Of a stretch of DNA of 64,000 nucleotides, positions 43,701 to 50,820 are shown piece after piece. The position numbers and the translations under genes were made by a program. Every line of letters starts with the position of its first letter. The first letter of the stretch is position 1. The stretch is from Armatimonadota bacterium (GTDB lineage Bacteria > Armatimonadota > Zipacnadia > Zipacnadales > UBA11051): positions 1-64,000 of the forward strand of contig JABLXH010000020.1 of NCBI GenBank assembly GCA_013178155.1, read 5' to 3'. The notes under the pieces were generated by a model, which was not told the origin of the DNA, ran no database searches, and saw only the letters and a program-made list of their open reading frames with translations.

Positions 43701-45183
43701 GGCCCTGGACTACCTGACCACCTACCCCTATGGCTGCGCCGAACAGACTATGGACAGCTTCCTGCCCGATGTGGTGGTCGCCGATACCCTCAAGCGCCTC
43801 GGCCCGCAACGCCCGCGGCCGCCGATGCTGGACCGCTACGTCAACTTCGGGCTGCAGAAGCTCATGCGCTACCAGCATGACGACGGCGGCTGGCACTGGT
43901 GGGAGTTCGACGAGAGCGACCCGTATATCAGCGCCTACATCTGCACCGGCCTGAAGATCGCCGGCCAGGCGGGCTACGTCACCGCCCGGGGGCCGCTGCA
44001 GCGCGGCGTCGAGTACCTCAAGGATGCACTCGCGCAGGAGGAGTACCGCGACGCAAGGGCTTACCTGCTGTGGGCCCTGGCCTTCTGCGACATCTGGAAT
44101 GGCGCTGAGGACCTGGCCCCGGCCCTCGCGGCGGCCAAGGCCCTGCATGCCGACCGCGACAAGCTCAACCTCTTCAACCGGGCCAACCTGGCCCTGGCGC
44201 TGCGCTACCTGTCGCGGGCGCGTGGGGTCAGCGCCGCTGAGACCCAGGTCCTGGCCGCCAACGCCACGGCCATGGCTGCCGACCTCGAAGCGGCCGCCAA
44301 GCCCGTCGGCAGCGGGGCCTTCTGGGGGGCCGACGGGACCTACCGGTACTCGTGGCTCGACAACAACGTCGAGGTCACCGCGCAGGTCCTCTCGGCGCTA
44401 TTGGCCCTGAAGCCGGAGAGCCCACAGATACTGCCCGCCGTGCGCTGGCTCATGGCGCAGCGGCAGGGCAAGCAGTGGACGAGCACCAAGGACACCGCGG
44501 CGGCAGTCATGGTGCTGACGAAGTACCTGGAGGGCGCCAACGAACTCAAGCCGGACTTCACCGCCCGCGTCTACAGCGGCGACAAGCTGGTGCAGGAGAC
44601 GAGGTTCACAGCAGACGACATCTTCAAGGATCCGGTCAAGGTGGCAATCCCGGCCATGGACCTGCAGACCGGGGACAACGCCATCCGCATCGAGAAGTCG
44701 GGCACGGGCAATGTCTACTGGACGGCGCACTTGATGTACCTGACGCCCAGCGACCAGGTGAAGCCCTCGACCGGCGTGATGGAGATGACGCGGCAGTACC
44801 ACCTGCCCGCCGAGGACCCCACCACCGCCGGGGTACAGAAACCGGGCGACGTCATCCAGGTCGAGGTGACACTCCGCAGCCATGAGAACCTGCGCTACGC
44901 GCTGCTGCAGGAGCCTATCCCCGCGGGGTGCGAGGTGCTGGACTCCGGGGAGGACCATATCCCATACATCGGCTGCGACCGGCGAGAGGTGTGGGACAAC
45001 CGGCTGGTGCTGTATTTCGACTACCTGCCGAAGGGTGAGGTGAGCTTCACTTACGCCCTGCGAGCCGAGGCTCCCGGCGCCTTCCGGATCCTGCCCAGCC
45101 AGGCCGAACTCATGTACTTCCCCGAAGTACGGGGCAACGCCCGGCCGGTGCGCATGCAGATCGCCGATACGACGGAGGAGTAG
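40714..45183 (+). CDS. Bacterial alpha-2-macroglobulin family protein
   Basis: A 1489-residue exported protein (signal peptide ending near LPALAAS). It has serial macroglobulin domains, with the family block YLYTDRPIYRPGHLVRFRG and YLGGEETIPV, a bait-like low-complexity stretch near residues 770-800 (RAEAKAEAEGEAP), the WRATARGLT-type segment, and the thioester motif PYGCAEQT with Cys near residue 1008, Glu and Gln intact. The helical thioester domain continues to about residue 1300 and a C-terminal macroglobulin or receptor-like domain follows. Such proteins trap proteases by covalent thioester attack in the periplasm. No lipobox is seen. The usual bacterial partner, penicillin-binding protein 1C, is absent; a TlpA-like gene follows instead. 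ATG 40714 has GGAGG 8 bases upstream. Confidence 0.92.
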   Translation: MYRTVPSVVAILLLGTVSLPALAASAQAPNLSVEVYQRSFASGKEVQLALSLYNLKQVRVTIYPVALESLAPNARAVSLDDPKTPGSLPYLLQRLDLSGRRPAAQWTPKLKDFYPDSWNELPAKVPTALAPGVYVASVTGGGIEKRAWFAVSGRALLVKRSPNEILAWVVNATTGQPATGLPVAVYNEQGKQTVATTTGEGLVKLPAPPPGQAAWVAAQKGDPAFALANSPGVPDPYAAYLYTDRPIYRPGHLVRFRGTIRARQGRDYGLVPPGIETVRTEIKTRGGMTVYEQDLPLNEWGTFSGEFQLGPEPPLGSYEIVTTVGEGKDKTQFYHTFEVEAYRKPEFTVDVTIPRAHYLGGEETIPVTFAAKYFFGSPVSGGKLNYTISFSPQGGVPEPILRAAGRGDLAMGEIESEIKGQARLDRDGKYTLEVKTLRLPMDRMMYVQAEVSETALRPQTASGSVLITAAAFRLNVSLDKHTYQAGEQAQVRISAHDYNGKPVSTAVQLTFTENLVDREGRSYRETTKQTLETSSEGVVTTQLGLKRLGYHEIEVWALDAGGNAVYANTRVNVVKKIEQRWPSLALSSDRYEYQAGDTATITGVTDQLGAWLLVTVEGEKVYSSKVCRLQDHNFRLQVPLVAAYEPNVEVRAALVRKGELTASSLTLRVPPKHRRLQVILAPDKERYQPAETATYTITTRDAQGRGVPAEVGLGVVDASVYEIRADNTPDPFDAWWGDRPILVETDFSLANLYPGGAYQRLAAKAPPAPAMAAADRAEAKAEAEGEAPRIRKFFTDTAFWGPSLVTGADGSAQATLTIPDNLTTWRATARGLTRATQAGETRKDVVVTLPLLVRLTLPRFYVQGDEATAAATVHNYTGEQRTVKVTLSAEGAELLEAPERTITLANDGIQRLTWKIRVTGPKQARFLVSADGGPGGKDAMETTLPVQADAMEEVGAVAGMTEQSDTATLHLPANAIPGSGMVEVTLSPSLAGPIFEALDYLTTYPYGCAEQTMDSFLPDVVVADTLKRLGPQRPRPPMLDRYVNFGLQKLMRYQHDDGGWHWWEFDESDPYISAYICTGLKIAGQAGYVTARGPLQRGVEYLKDALAQEEYRDARAYLLWALAFCDIWNGAEDLAPALAAAKALHADRDKLNLFNRANLALALRYLSRARGVSAAETQVLAANATAMAADLEAAAKPVGSGAFWGADGTYRYSWLDNNVEVTAQVLSALLALKPESPQILPAVRWLMAQRQGKQWTSTKDTAAAVMVLTKYLEGANELKPDFTARVYSGDKLVQETRFTADDIFKDPVKVAIPAMDLQTGDNAIRIEKSGTGNVYWTAHLMYLTPSDQVKPSTGVMEMTRQYHLPAEDPTTAGVQKPGDVIQVEVTLRSHENLRYALLQEPIPAGCEVLDSGEDHIPYIGCDRREVWDNRLVLYFDYLPKGEVSFTYALRAEAPGAFRILPSQAELMYFPEVRGNARPVRMQIADTTEE

Positions 45184-45187
45184 GGCC

Positions 45188-45703
45188 TTGGACGTGCGTG
45201 CGGCGTGGTTGCTTTGCCTAACGGCAGGGCCTGTCGCAGTCGCGGCGGAGGAGCCAGCAGGCCCTCCGCCGCCGCGTCTGGGCGTGACCGTGGGCAATGC
45301 CACGCTGGTGGACATGGCCCAGCGCCCGCGCCACTTGGCCGAGTTCACCGCACCTGTTCTGGTGCTCAACTTCTGGGCATTCTGGTGTGACACCTGGAAG
45401 AAGCAGTTGCCGCAGCTCGTGGAGCTTTCGCGACGGCAGGACGAACTCGGTTTTCAGTTGGTGACCATCAGCGTGGACGGGCAGTGGAGCGATGCTGCTC
45501 GACGGTACCTGGGCGTGGCCCCGCTGCCCTTCGCAGTTCGGCTGGACGGCCGTCGGGCGCTCAGCGGCCCGCTGGGTATCCGCCGCGTGCCGACCGTGCT
45601 GGTCCTTGACCGCGAGCGCCGCGTGACCTGGCTGCACGAGGCCTACCCGGGCAACCCGGCGGTCCTGCGGGCCATCCGGGCGGCGCAGCGGCCGCAGCGA
45701 TAG
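45188..45703 (+). CDS. TlpA-like thioredoxin-fold protein lacking the second active-site cysteine
   Basis: A 171-residue exported protein with a TlpA/AhpC-TSA-type thioredoxin fold: LNFWAFWCDTWKKQLPQLVEL, then LVTISVDGQWSDA and the cis-proline region IRRVPTVLVLDRERRVTW. Where TlpA proteins have CxxC, it has WCDTW (Cys67, Trp70), so it cannot form the usual disulfide. It may be a binding or mixed-disulfide protein. TTG 45188 is preferred as start because GGAGGAG at 45174-45180 lies 7 bases upstream, overlapping the end of the A2M gene; GTG 45194 would be 13 bases away. It follows the A2M stop by 4 bases, implying co-transcription and perhaps translational coupling. Confidence 0.83.
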   Translation: MDVRAAWLLCLTAGPVAVAAEEPAGPPPPRLGVTVGNATLVDMAQRPRHLAEFTAPVLVLNFWAFWCDTWKKQLPQLVELSRRQDELGFQLVTISVDGQWSDAARRYLGVAPLPFAVRLDGRRALSGPLGIRRVPTVLVLDRERRVTWLHEAYPGNPAVLRAIRAAQRPQR

Positions 45704-45712
45704 GCGGGACGG

Positions 45713-48700
45713 TCACCGTCCTGCCCGCAGCTCCCGCCGGTCGTGAAGGCGCTGCACTGCCTGGGCCAGTTGGCCACTGGGGGCGACGACGGCCACCTGG
45801 CCCAGGCGGGCGAAGCGCACTGCGGGCCCGTCATACGGAGCCGCACGCTCCGCCGACAGCGCCGCCGGAGGCGCAATGGCACAAAACGCGTCCCGAAGCT
45901 GCCGCAGCCCCGCCAGGCGCACCTCGCGGCAGGCGTGGGGGAAGACCACAATCTGCTCGCTATCCCGCAGGTCGCGCCCGTCGAGGGCCGCCAGGCCGTA
46001 GTGCCCCCGGGCCTCAGCGAGCCGCCTGCCACCCACCCGCACCGCGCCCTGGCTCTCGGCGGCCACCACCGCGCCGTCCGCGCCGGTCAGGACGAAGGCA
46101 AACCCCTGCCCGGTCAGTTCCACCGACACGTCCAGGTCCGGCAGGTCCACACGCAGCAGGTCGTCGCCGTCCGTCGTGCGCGCCAGGACCGTCAGTTGCC
46201 CCTGGGCCAGGGGCCGGGTCAGGACGCGCACCGGCGCCTCAGCCGGATCCACCCGCACCGGCGGCACTCCCGCGGCCTGCAGGAAATCCCGGTAGACCGC
46301 GGGATCGCCGGCCTGGGCGCGGAGTTCCAGCGGGTACGGTGCGAAGTGAACCTTGCCCTGACCAACCTGGGTCCGCAGGACTGGCTGCGCGAAGCTTGGC
46401 TCCGGCACTGCGAAGGGCGAAAGCGCCTCGGCTGCCGGGAGCCCCAACTGTGTCCGGCGGTCGGCGCGGGTGGCCCGGCGGGTGCGGTCGAACTGGATGT
46501 CGCCCGAGAGATAGAGCGTTCCGCCCGCCTCGACCCACGACCGGACTTGCTCGAAGGTGGCGTCATCCGGGCAGTAGGGCAGCGGCCACAGCACCGCCCT
46601 GGTCTCCGCCGGCAGCGCGCCGACCTCGGCTTCCGTGCAGACACCAAACGGCACCCGCTGGTCCAGCAGCAGGTCGAAACAGCGCTTCAGGGCCCCGTGC
46701 AGTTCCCCGAACCGCGGCCCGATACGGTGGCTGTCGGGCGCCACGACCACGACGGGGGGCGGTGCGTACCGGGGCTCGGCCACCGACAGCAACAGCGACG
46801 CCTGTTCCCAGGCGTAGGTCCACGGCTTGGCCACATCGGACTGCCGTTGGATCAGCCCCCACGGGAAGACGCTCTCGTCGAAATCCTTCCAGCACCAGTT
46901 ACAGATGAAGGCGGCTCCGAGGCCCGCCGCGTAGTGGATATAACTCTGGAAGCGATAGACGGACTCCTCCACCGGCACGTCGTAGCGGCCGTAGATACGG
47001 GCATCGTGGGACTCCTGAGCGCCACACTCGCCCAGCGACAGCCCCTTGCCGGCCGCACGGCGGTCGCTTAGCAGGAACTCCGTCGCCATGCCCTCCGTGG
47101 GCCCGTAGTAGTGCATATTGGAGAAGTCCAGCAGTTCCGCGCCCAGCAGCTTGTCGGCCGGGGGCATGGAGGGCAGGTAGCCCACCGTCACTATTGCGTC
47201 CGGATCGCCGGCACGGATGCCGTCGAGATTGGCCTTGATCCAGCGGTTGAGCACCACCGTCTCAAAGCGTTTGCGGTCGGCGGAGCGAACGTCATCCCAC
47301 TCGTCGGTCTGGGCGCCCAGCGGCACGTTGGGCAGGGCCGCCTCCGGCGGGTGCTGGACCCAGGCGGCGCGCAGAGCGGCGTCAGACCCGTAGCGCTCCT
47401 GCAGGAAGGCATTCCACAGGGCCACCATGTCCGGTCGGTCGGGCACATCAACGCTGGGCTCGTTCTGGATGTCATAGATGATCCCGGGCACGTCGCGGTA
47501 ACGGGCGGCCCAGAAGCGGTTCCAGTCGGCCTGCGCCGCCAGCTCGGCGTCGGTCAGGCCCACGCCCATCCAGTCATGCAGTGACAGGAAGATGCCCACA
47601 CGGTGCTTCTGGGCCAACTGCACGATGGCGTCCATCTGCCGCACCAGGCGCTCCGGCCGCTCCGCCAGGTCCAGCGGGTTGTTGGTCGGCGCGCCCTCAT
47701 ACCCGCCCCGGGAATAGGGCGAGAAGTGCAGGATGCGCAGCAGATGGAAGTTGTGGGCGGCCATGTTGGCAAAGTCCCGGTCCCACACCAGCGGCGTCTC
47801 GTGGGGCGAATAGTACATCATCCCGGTCTGATTGGAGCCGATGAGGAAGGTCGGGCGGCCGTCCACTGTGACCTGGTTGGACGCCCAGCGCAACTCGGGA
47901 CCGGAGCGCAGGATGGTCTCGCTGCGGACGCAGAAGGCGGTCTCCAACTCATCGGCGGGACGCCCGTCCTCTTCCAGGCGGGCCGTCACCCGCACCAGAT
48001 CGCCCAGGTCTCCGGTCACTGGCAGGTCCACATCCAGCCGCTCGGTCGTGCCGCCGGTCAGCGCCAGACGCCGGCGCAGCACTTCCTGTTCCCCCGCCGT
48101 GACGGTCAGCAGCCGGTCCGCGTCCAGCCGCCCGTGGTTCGCCACTTGCAGCGAGATGTGCGCCGTCTCCCCCGGCTCATAGCAGGCCAGGTCGGTCTGC
48201 AGGTCGCGCACGAAGACCTTCTCGGTCAGCTCACGCATGACGCGGACGAGCAGAGCCTCGCGATACGGGCTGTCCAGGAACAGGTCCGTGTCGGAGGTGA
48301 AGCCGCTCACGGCCCAGCTCGACCGCGGGTAGGCCCCGCCGAAGTTGTGCACGACGCTCAGCGCCGGGCCCAGGTCGGCCCCGCCGGGCTGGTCATAGGC
48401 CTCCAGGATCGGGATCAGGCGGCGGTACACCGGCGGGAACACCGGGCTGTTGGCCCCCAGGAGTACACAGGCCGCAAAGCCCTGGGCAGGCTCGGTCAGT
48501 TCGTACCGCGGGAACGTTGCGTCGGCGCCCATCCAGGCCGCCGGCTGCAAAGCGGTGACGCCCTCCAGCGGGAACTGCGGGTCGAAGACAGGGATCTGGT
48601 CCAGTTCGAAGGTCATGGCGTCGCCCGGCCTGCCCGTCCGGGCGTTCATGGGGCCCGCGCCGGGCGCCGACTCCTGGCCCATCTCCGCCGCTGTGCGGTC

Positions 48701-49648
48701 CGGGGCGCCACCGGTCCAGCCCTCGGCGGTCAGCGTCACCAGGCGATCGAAGGCGTAGCCGCCGACGGCCAGGAAGCTGCCACCGGCCTTCAGGTAGGCT
48801 GTGAACGCCTCGCGGGCATTAGCAGGGAAAAGCTCTCCCCAGGGCAGGATGACGGCGTCCAGGCGCTCCGTGGTCAAGACGTCCGGATCCGCCAGGTCAC
48901 CGGGCTTGAGAACGAACGCGCGAAAGCCGCTGCCCTCCAGAGCCCGGACCAGCCGCTCCGGGGCATGTGCGGTGAAAAGCTTCTCGCCGGTGTCGGCGTC
49001 ACGGTCGTGGCCGTCGGCCGCCATGTCTAGCACCCCGACACACCCCAGCAGACCGCGGCTGAGGGTTAGCTCTTCAGTGCGGGGCAGCGGCATCGGCGGA
49101 CGGGCATCGCCGGTCTCCCAGCGCATATCGGCCAAAGTGACCTCCAGGTCGGCGTAGTTGCAGCCGATAAGCATGCGGTCCACGGTGGTCATCTCGCGGG
49201 TCCGGCGGCCTCGCGGCTCGAAGAGGAAGCCCGATACCGGCAGGCGCGCCTCATACCAGCCCGATGCCGCCTCACCGACGGACTGGGTGCCCAGACGCAC
49301 CTGTTGCAGCCAGCCGTCGCCGTCAGGCTCAAAGAGCCAGATATGCAGAGCGGCGCGGGCCCCCGCCGAGTGCTTGTAGACCCATAGACGGAGCGCCCGC
49401 GCCTCGGGCGGGACGTGACAAGGCCCCGTCAGGTTGCCCCAGTCCGGGGGCTGGTTGTCATACTGCACGCGCATGGCAGGGCCGTGCTCGAGGCGCTCCG
49501 TCTCGGCAGCAACGCTGCCGGCATGGCCACCGTCCTCGTTGGGCTGCCACACCGACACGTCAGTGAAGTCATGCAGTGGCACGTCCGCCCAGGCAGAACA
49601 GCACCACAGGCACGCCAGGAGCGCGAGGCACAGCAGCAGGACTGGCAT
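45713..49648 (-). CDS. Large secreted cellulase-fold hydrolase with GATase-like domains
   Basis: A 1311-residue exported protein with signal peptide (LLLCLALLACLWCCSAWA). Residues about 25-180 are a binding-type beta-sandwich (LRLWVYKHSAGARAALHIW). Residues about 200-450 resemble a GATase1/ThuA-like domain (LDAVILPWGELFP, GGSFLAVGGYAFDRL). An Ig-like segment follows, then a GH2/GH5-type barrel, residues about 590-960, with LLRILHFSPYSRGG, acid/base candidate IIYDIQNEPSVD (near 726) and nucleophile candidate LSLGECGAQES (near 873). A second GATase-like domain (TFEQVRSWVEAGGTLYLSGD) and beta-rich tail follow, an arrangement like GH42-type enzymes. Substrate unknown. ATG 49648 has GGGAGG 5 bases upstream. 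It converges with the TlpA-like gene at 9 bases. Confidence 0.8.
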   Translation of the reverse strand: MPVLLLCLALLACLWCCSAWADVPLHDFTDVSVWQPNEDGGHAGSVAAETERLEHGPAMRVQYDNQPPDWGNLTGPCHVPPEARALRLWVYKHSAGARAALHIWLFEPDGDGWLQQVRLGTQSVGEAASGWYEARLPVSGFLFEPRGRRTREMTTVDRMLIGCNYADLEVTLADMRWETGDARPPMPLPRTEELTLSRGLLGCVGVLDMAADGHDRDADTGEKLFTAHAPERLVRALEGSGFRAFVLKPGDLADPDVLTTERLDAVILPWGELFPANAREAFTAYLKAGGSFLAVGGYAFDRLVTLTAEGWTGGAPDRTAAEMGQESAPGAGPMNARTGRPGDAMTFELDQIPVFDPQFPLEGVTALQPAAWMGADATFPRYELTEPAQGFAACVLLGANSPVFPPVYRRLIPILEAYDQPGGADLGPALSVVHNFGGAYPRSSWAVSGFTSDTDLFLDSPYREALLVRVMRELTEKVFVRDLQTDLACYEPGETAHISLQVANHGRLDADRLLTVTAGEQEVLRRRLALTGGTTERLDVDLPVTGDLGDLVRVTARLEEDGRPADELETAFCVRSETILRSGPELRWASNQVTVDGRPTFLIGSNQTGMMYYSPHETPLVWDRDFANMAAHNFHLLRILHFSPYSRGGYEGAPTNNPLDLAERPERLVRQMDAIVQLAQKHRVGIFLSLHDWMGVGLTDAELAAQADWNRFWAARYRDVPGIIYDIQNEPSVDVPDRPDMVALWNAFLQERYGSDAALRAAWVQHPPEAALPNVPLGAQTDEWDDVRSADRKRFETVVLNRWIKANLDGIRAGDPDAIVTVGYLPSMPPADKLLGAELLDFSNMHYYGPTEGMATEFLLSDRRAAGKGLSLGECGAQESHDARIYGRYDVPVEESVYRFQSYIHYAAGLGAAFICNWCWKDFDESVFPWGLIQRQSDVAKPWTYAWEQASLLLSVAEPRYAPPPVVVVAPDSHRIGPRFGELHGALKRCFDLLLDQRVPFGVCTEAEVGALPAETRAVLWPLPYCPDDATFEQVRSWVEAGGTLYLSGDIQFDRTRRATRADRRTQLGLPAAEALSPFAVPEPSFAQPVLRTQVGQGKVHFAPYPLELRAQAGDPAVYRDFLQAAGVPPVRVDPAEAPVRVLTRPLAQGQLTVLARTTDGDDLLRVDLPDLDVSVELTGQGFAFVLTGADGAVVAAESQGAVRVGGRRLAEARGHYGLAALDGRDLRDSEQIVVFPHACREVRLAGLRQLRDAFCAIAPPAALSAERAAPYDGPAVRFARLGQVAVVAPSGQLAQAVQRLHDRRELRAGR

Positions 49649-49870
49649 CGTAACCTCCCATTGAGCTCCAGGGGCAGACCAGCTCGCTCGAGGTGTTCCC
49701 TGACCAGGGAGGGTGTTCCTGCCGCCCGGATCTGGTCGCGAGCGGCGGCCAGAGAGTGTTTGTCAGGGTCTGAGTTCCAGTTGCGCAGTACTTGCGCCTG
49801 TCTGGAGAGCTCGGGCTCAGAATCTTAGCAAAGGCGCGGCCCCAACGAGCGCCACCGGGAGCAGCCAATC

Positions 49871-50038
49871 GTGTTGCCTCGAATAGCCCATCTCTGGCGA
49901 GACGAAGAAGGCCTCACCACCGTGGAGTATGCGCTCCTGCTGGCACTTCTGGCCGTTGCAGCGGTGGCTGCCTGGGGGGACCTGGGCTGCAAGGTCGGCT
50001 GGACAGCCTGGCGCGTCGGGCGCTATCTCCGTCGGTAG
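49871..50038 (+). CDS. Flp/Fap-type pilin, solitary small gene
   Basis: A 55-residue protein starting at GTG 49871, with GGGAG at 49857-49861, 9 bases upstream. The sequence RDEEGLTTVEYALLLALLA is a Flp prepilin signature: cleavage after Gly14 would place Glu at +5 and Tyr at +6, followed by a hydrophobic helix (ALLLALLAVAAVAAW). Flp pilins are assembled by the Tad apparatus (TadA ATPase, TadB/C, RcpA/C, TadV peptidase). No Tad gene lies in this window, so the partners must be elsewhere. It sits between the divergent minus-strand hydrolase gene and the convergent ktrA gene. The C-terminus (GCKVGWTAWRVGRYLRR) is short and basic. Confidence 0.8.
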   Translation: MLPRIAHLWRDEEGLTTVEYALLLALLAVAAVAAWGDLGCKVGWTAWRVGRYLRR

Positions 50039-50096
50039 TGGCCGCCGGAGTCTGCACTCTCCCCGCAATCAGTGCGCTTGGGCACCATCCTCGGGC

Positions 50097-50804
50097 TCAG
50101 TCCAGCCCGTCGAGCCGTCGCAAGCCCTCGCTCGGCCCCACCACATAGAGCTGGTCCTGGGGTTGCAGAACATAGTGCGCGTCGGGGAAGATAGTCGTCG
50201 CCGCCTGGGTGTCGGTCTCAGCGGTGCGGATCGCCACCACATTGACGGTGTACTTCTGTCGCAGGCCCAGCTCGACCAGGGACTTGCCGCAGAAGCTCCT
50301 GGGGGCCTTTAGCACAGCCAGCTCGAGGTCTCCGACCAGGTCCACCTGGTCCAGTACGTGCGGCGAGGCGAGACCCCGCACCAGGCGCTTGGCCTCCTCA
50401 TCCTCGGGGTAGATGACACGGTTAGCGCCCACCATGCCCAGGATCTGGGCGTGCAGTTCGTTGGATGCCCGGGCGACGATATAGGGGCAGCCTGCCTGCT
50501 GCAGGAGGGCGGTGGTCAGGATGCTGGCCTGCACGTCACGGCCAATGGCCACGACCACCGCATCCATGTTGTCCACCCCCAGGGACCGCACCGCCTCTTC
50601 GCGGGCACTGTCCAGGCAGACCGCCGCGGTGACCTGCTGCTTGATTGCCGCCACTTTGGCAGCATCGGAATCGATGGCCAGCACCTCGGCGCCCATCTGG
50701 TACAGACCGGTGGCCACGCGCTGCCCAAAGCGTCCCAGTCCGATGACGGCAAACTGACGATAACCGCGCTTCCGGCTCTCCGACGCCTGGGGTCCAGGTT
50801 TCAT
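50097..50804 (-). CDS. ktrA: KtrA/TrkA-type potassium channel regulatory subunit
   Basis: A 235-residue RCK/TrkA protein. The N-terminal NAD(H)/nucleotide-binding domain starts FAVIGLGRFGQRVATGL and continues VLAIDSDAAKV and AVVVAIGRDVQASILT. The C-terminal TrkA-C domain, residues about 150-235, follows after the LGMVGANRVIYPEDEEAKRL hinge. It forms a cytoplasmic ring that gates a KtrB/TrkH-type channel in response to nucleotides. It directly follows the channel gene (16-base gap) on the same strand, as in Ktr operons. Whether it is better named TrkA cannot be decided from the sequence. Confidence 0.92.
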   Translation of the reverse strand: MKPGPQASESRKRGYRQFAVIGLGRFGQRVATGLYQMGAEVLAIDSDAAKVAAIKQQVTAAVCLDSAREEAVRSLGVDNMDAVVVAIGRDVQASILTTALLQQAGCPYIVARASNELHAQILGMVGANRVIYPEDEEAKRLVRGLASPHVLDQVDLVGDLELAVLKAPRSFCGKSLVELGLRQKYTVNVVAIRTAETDTQAATTIFPDAHYVLQPQDQLYVVGPSEGLRRLDGLD

Positions 50805-50820
50805 ACGCCCTCTCCTAGGC

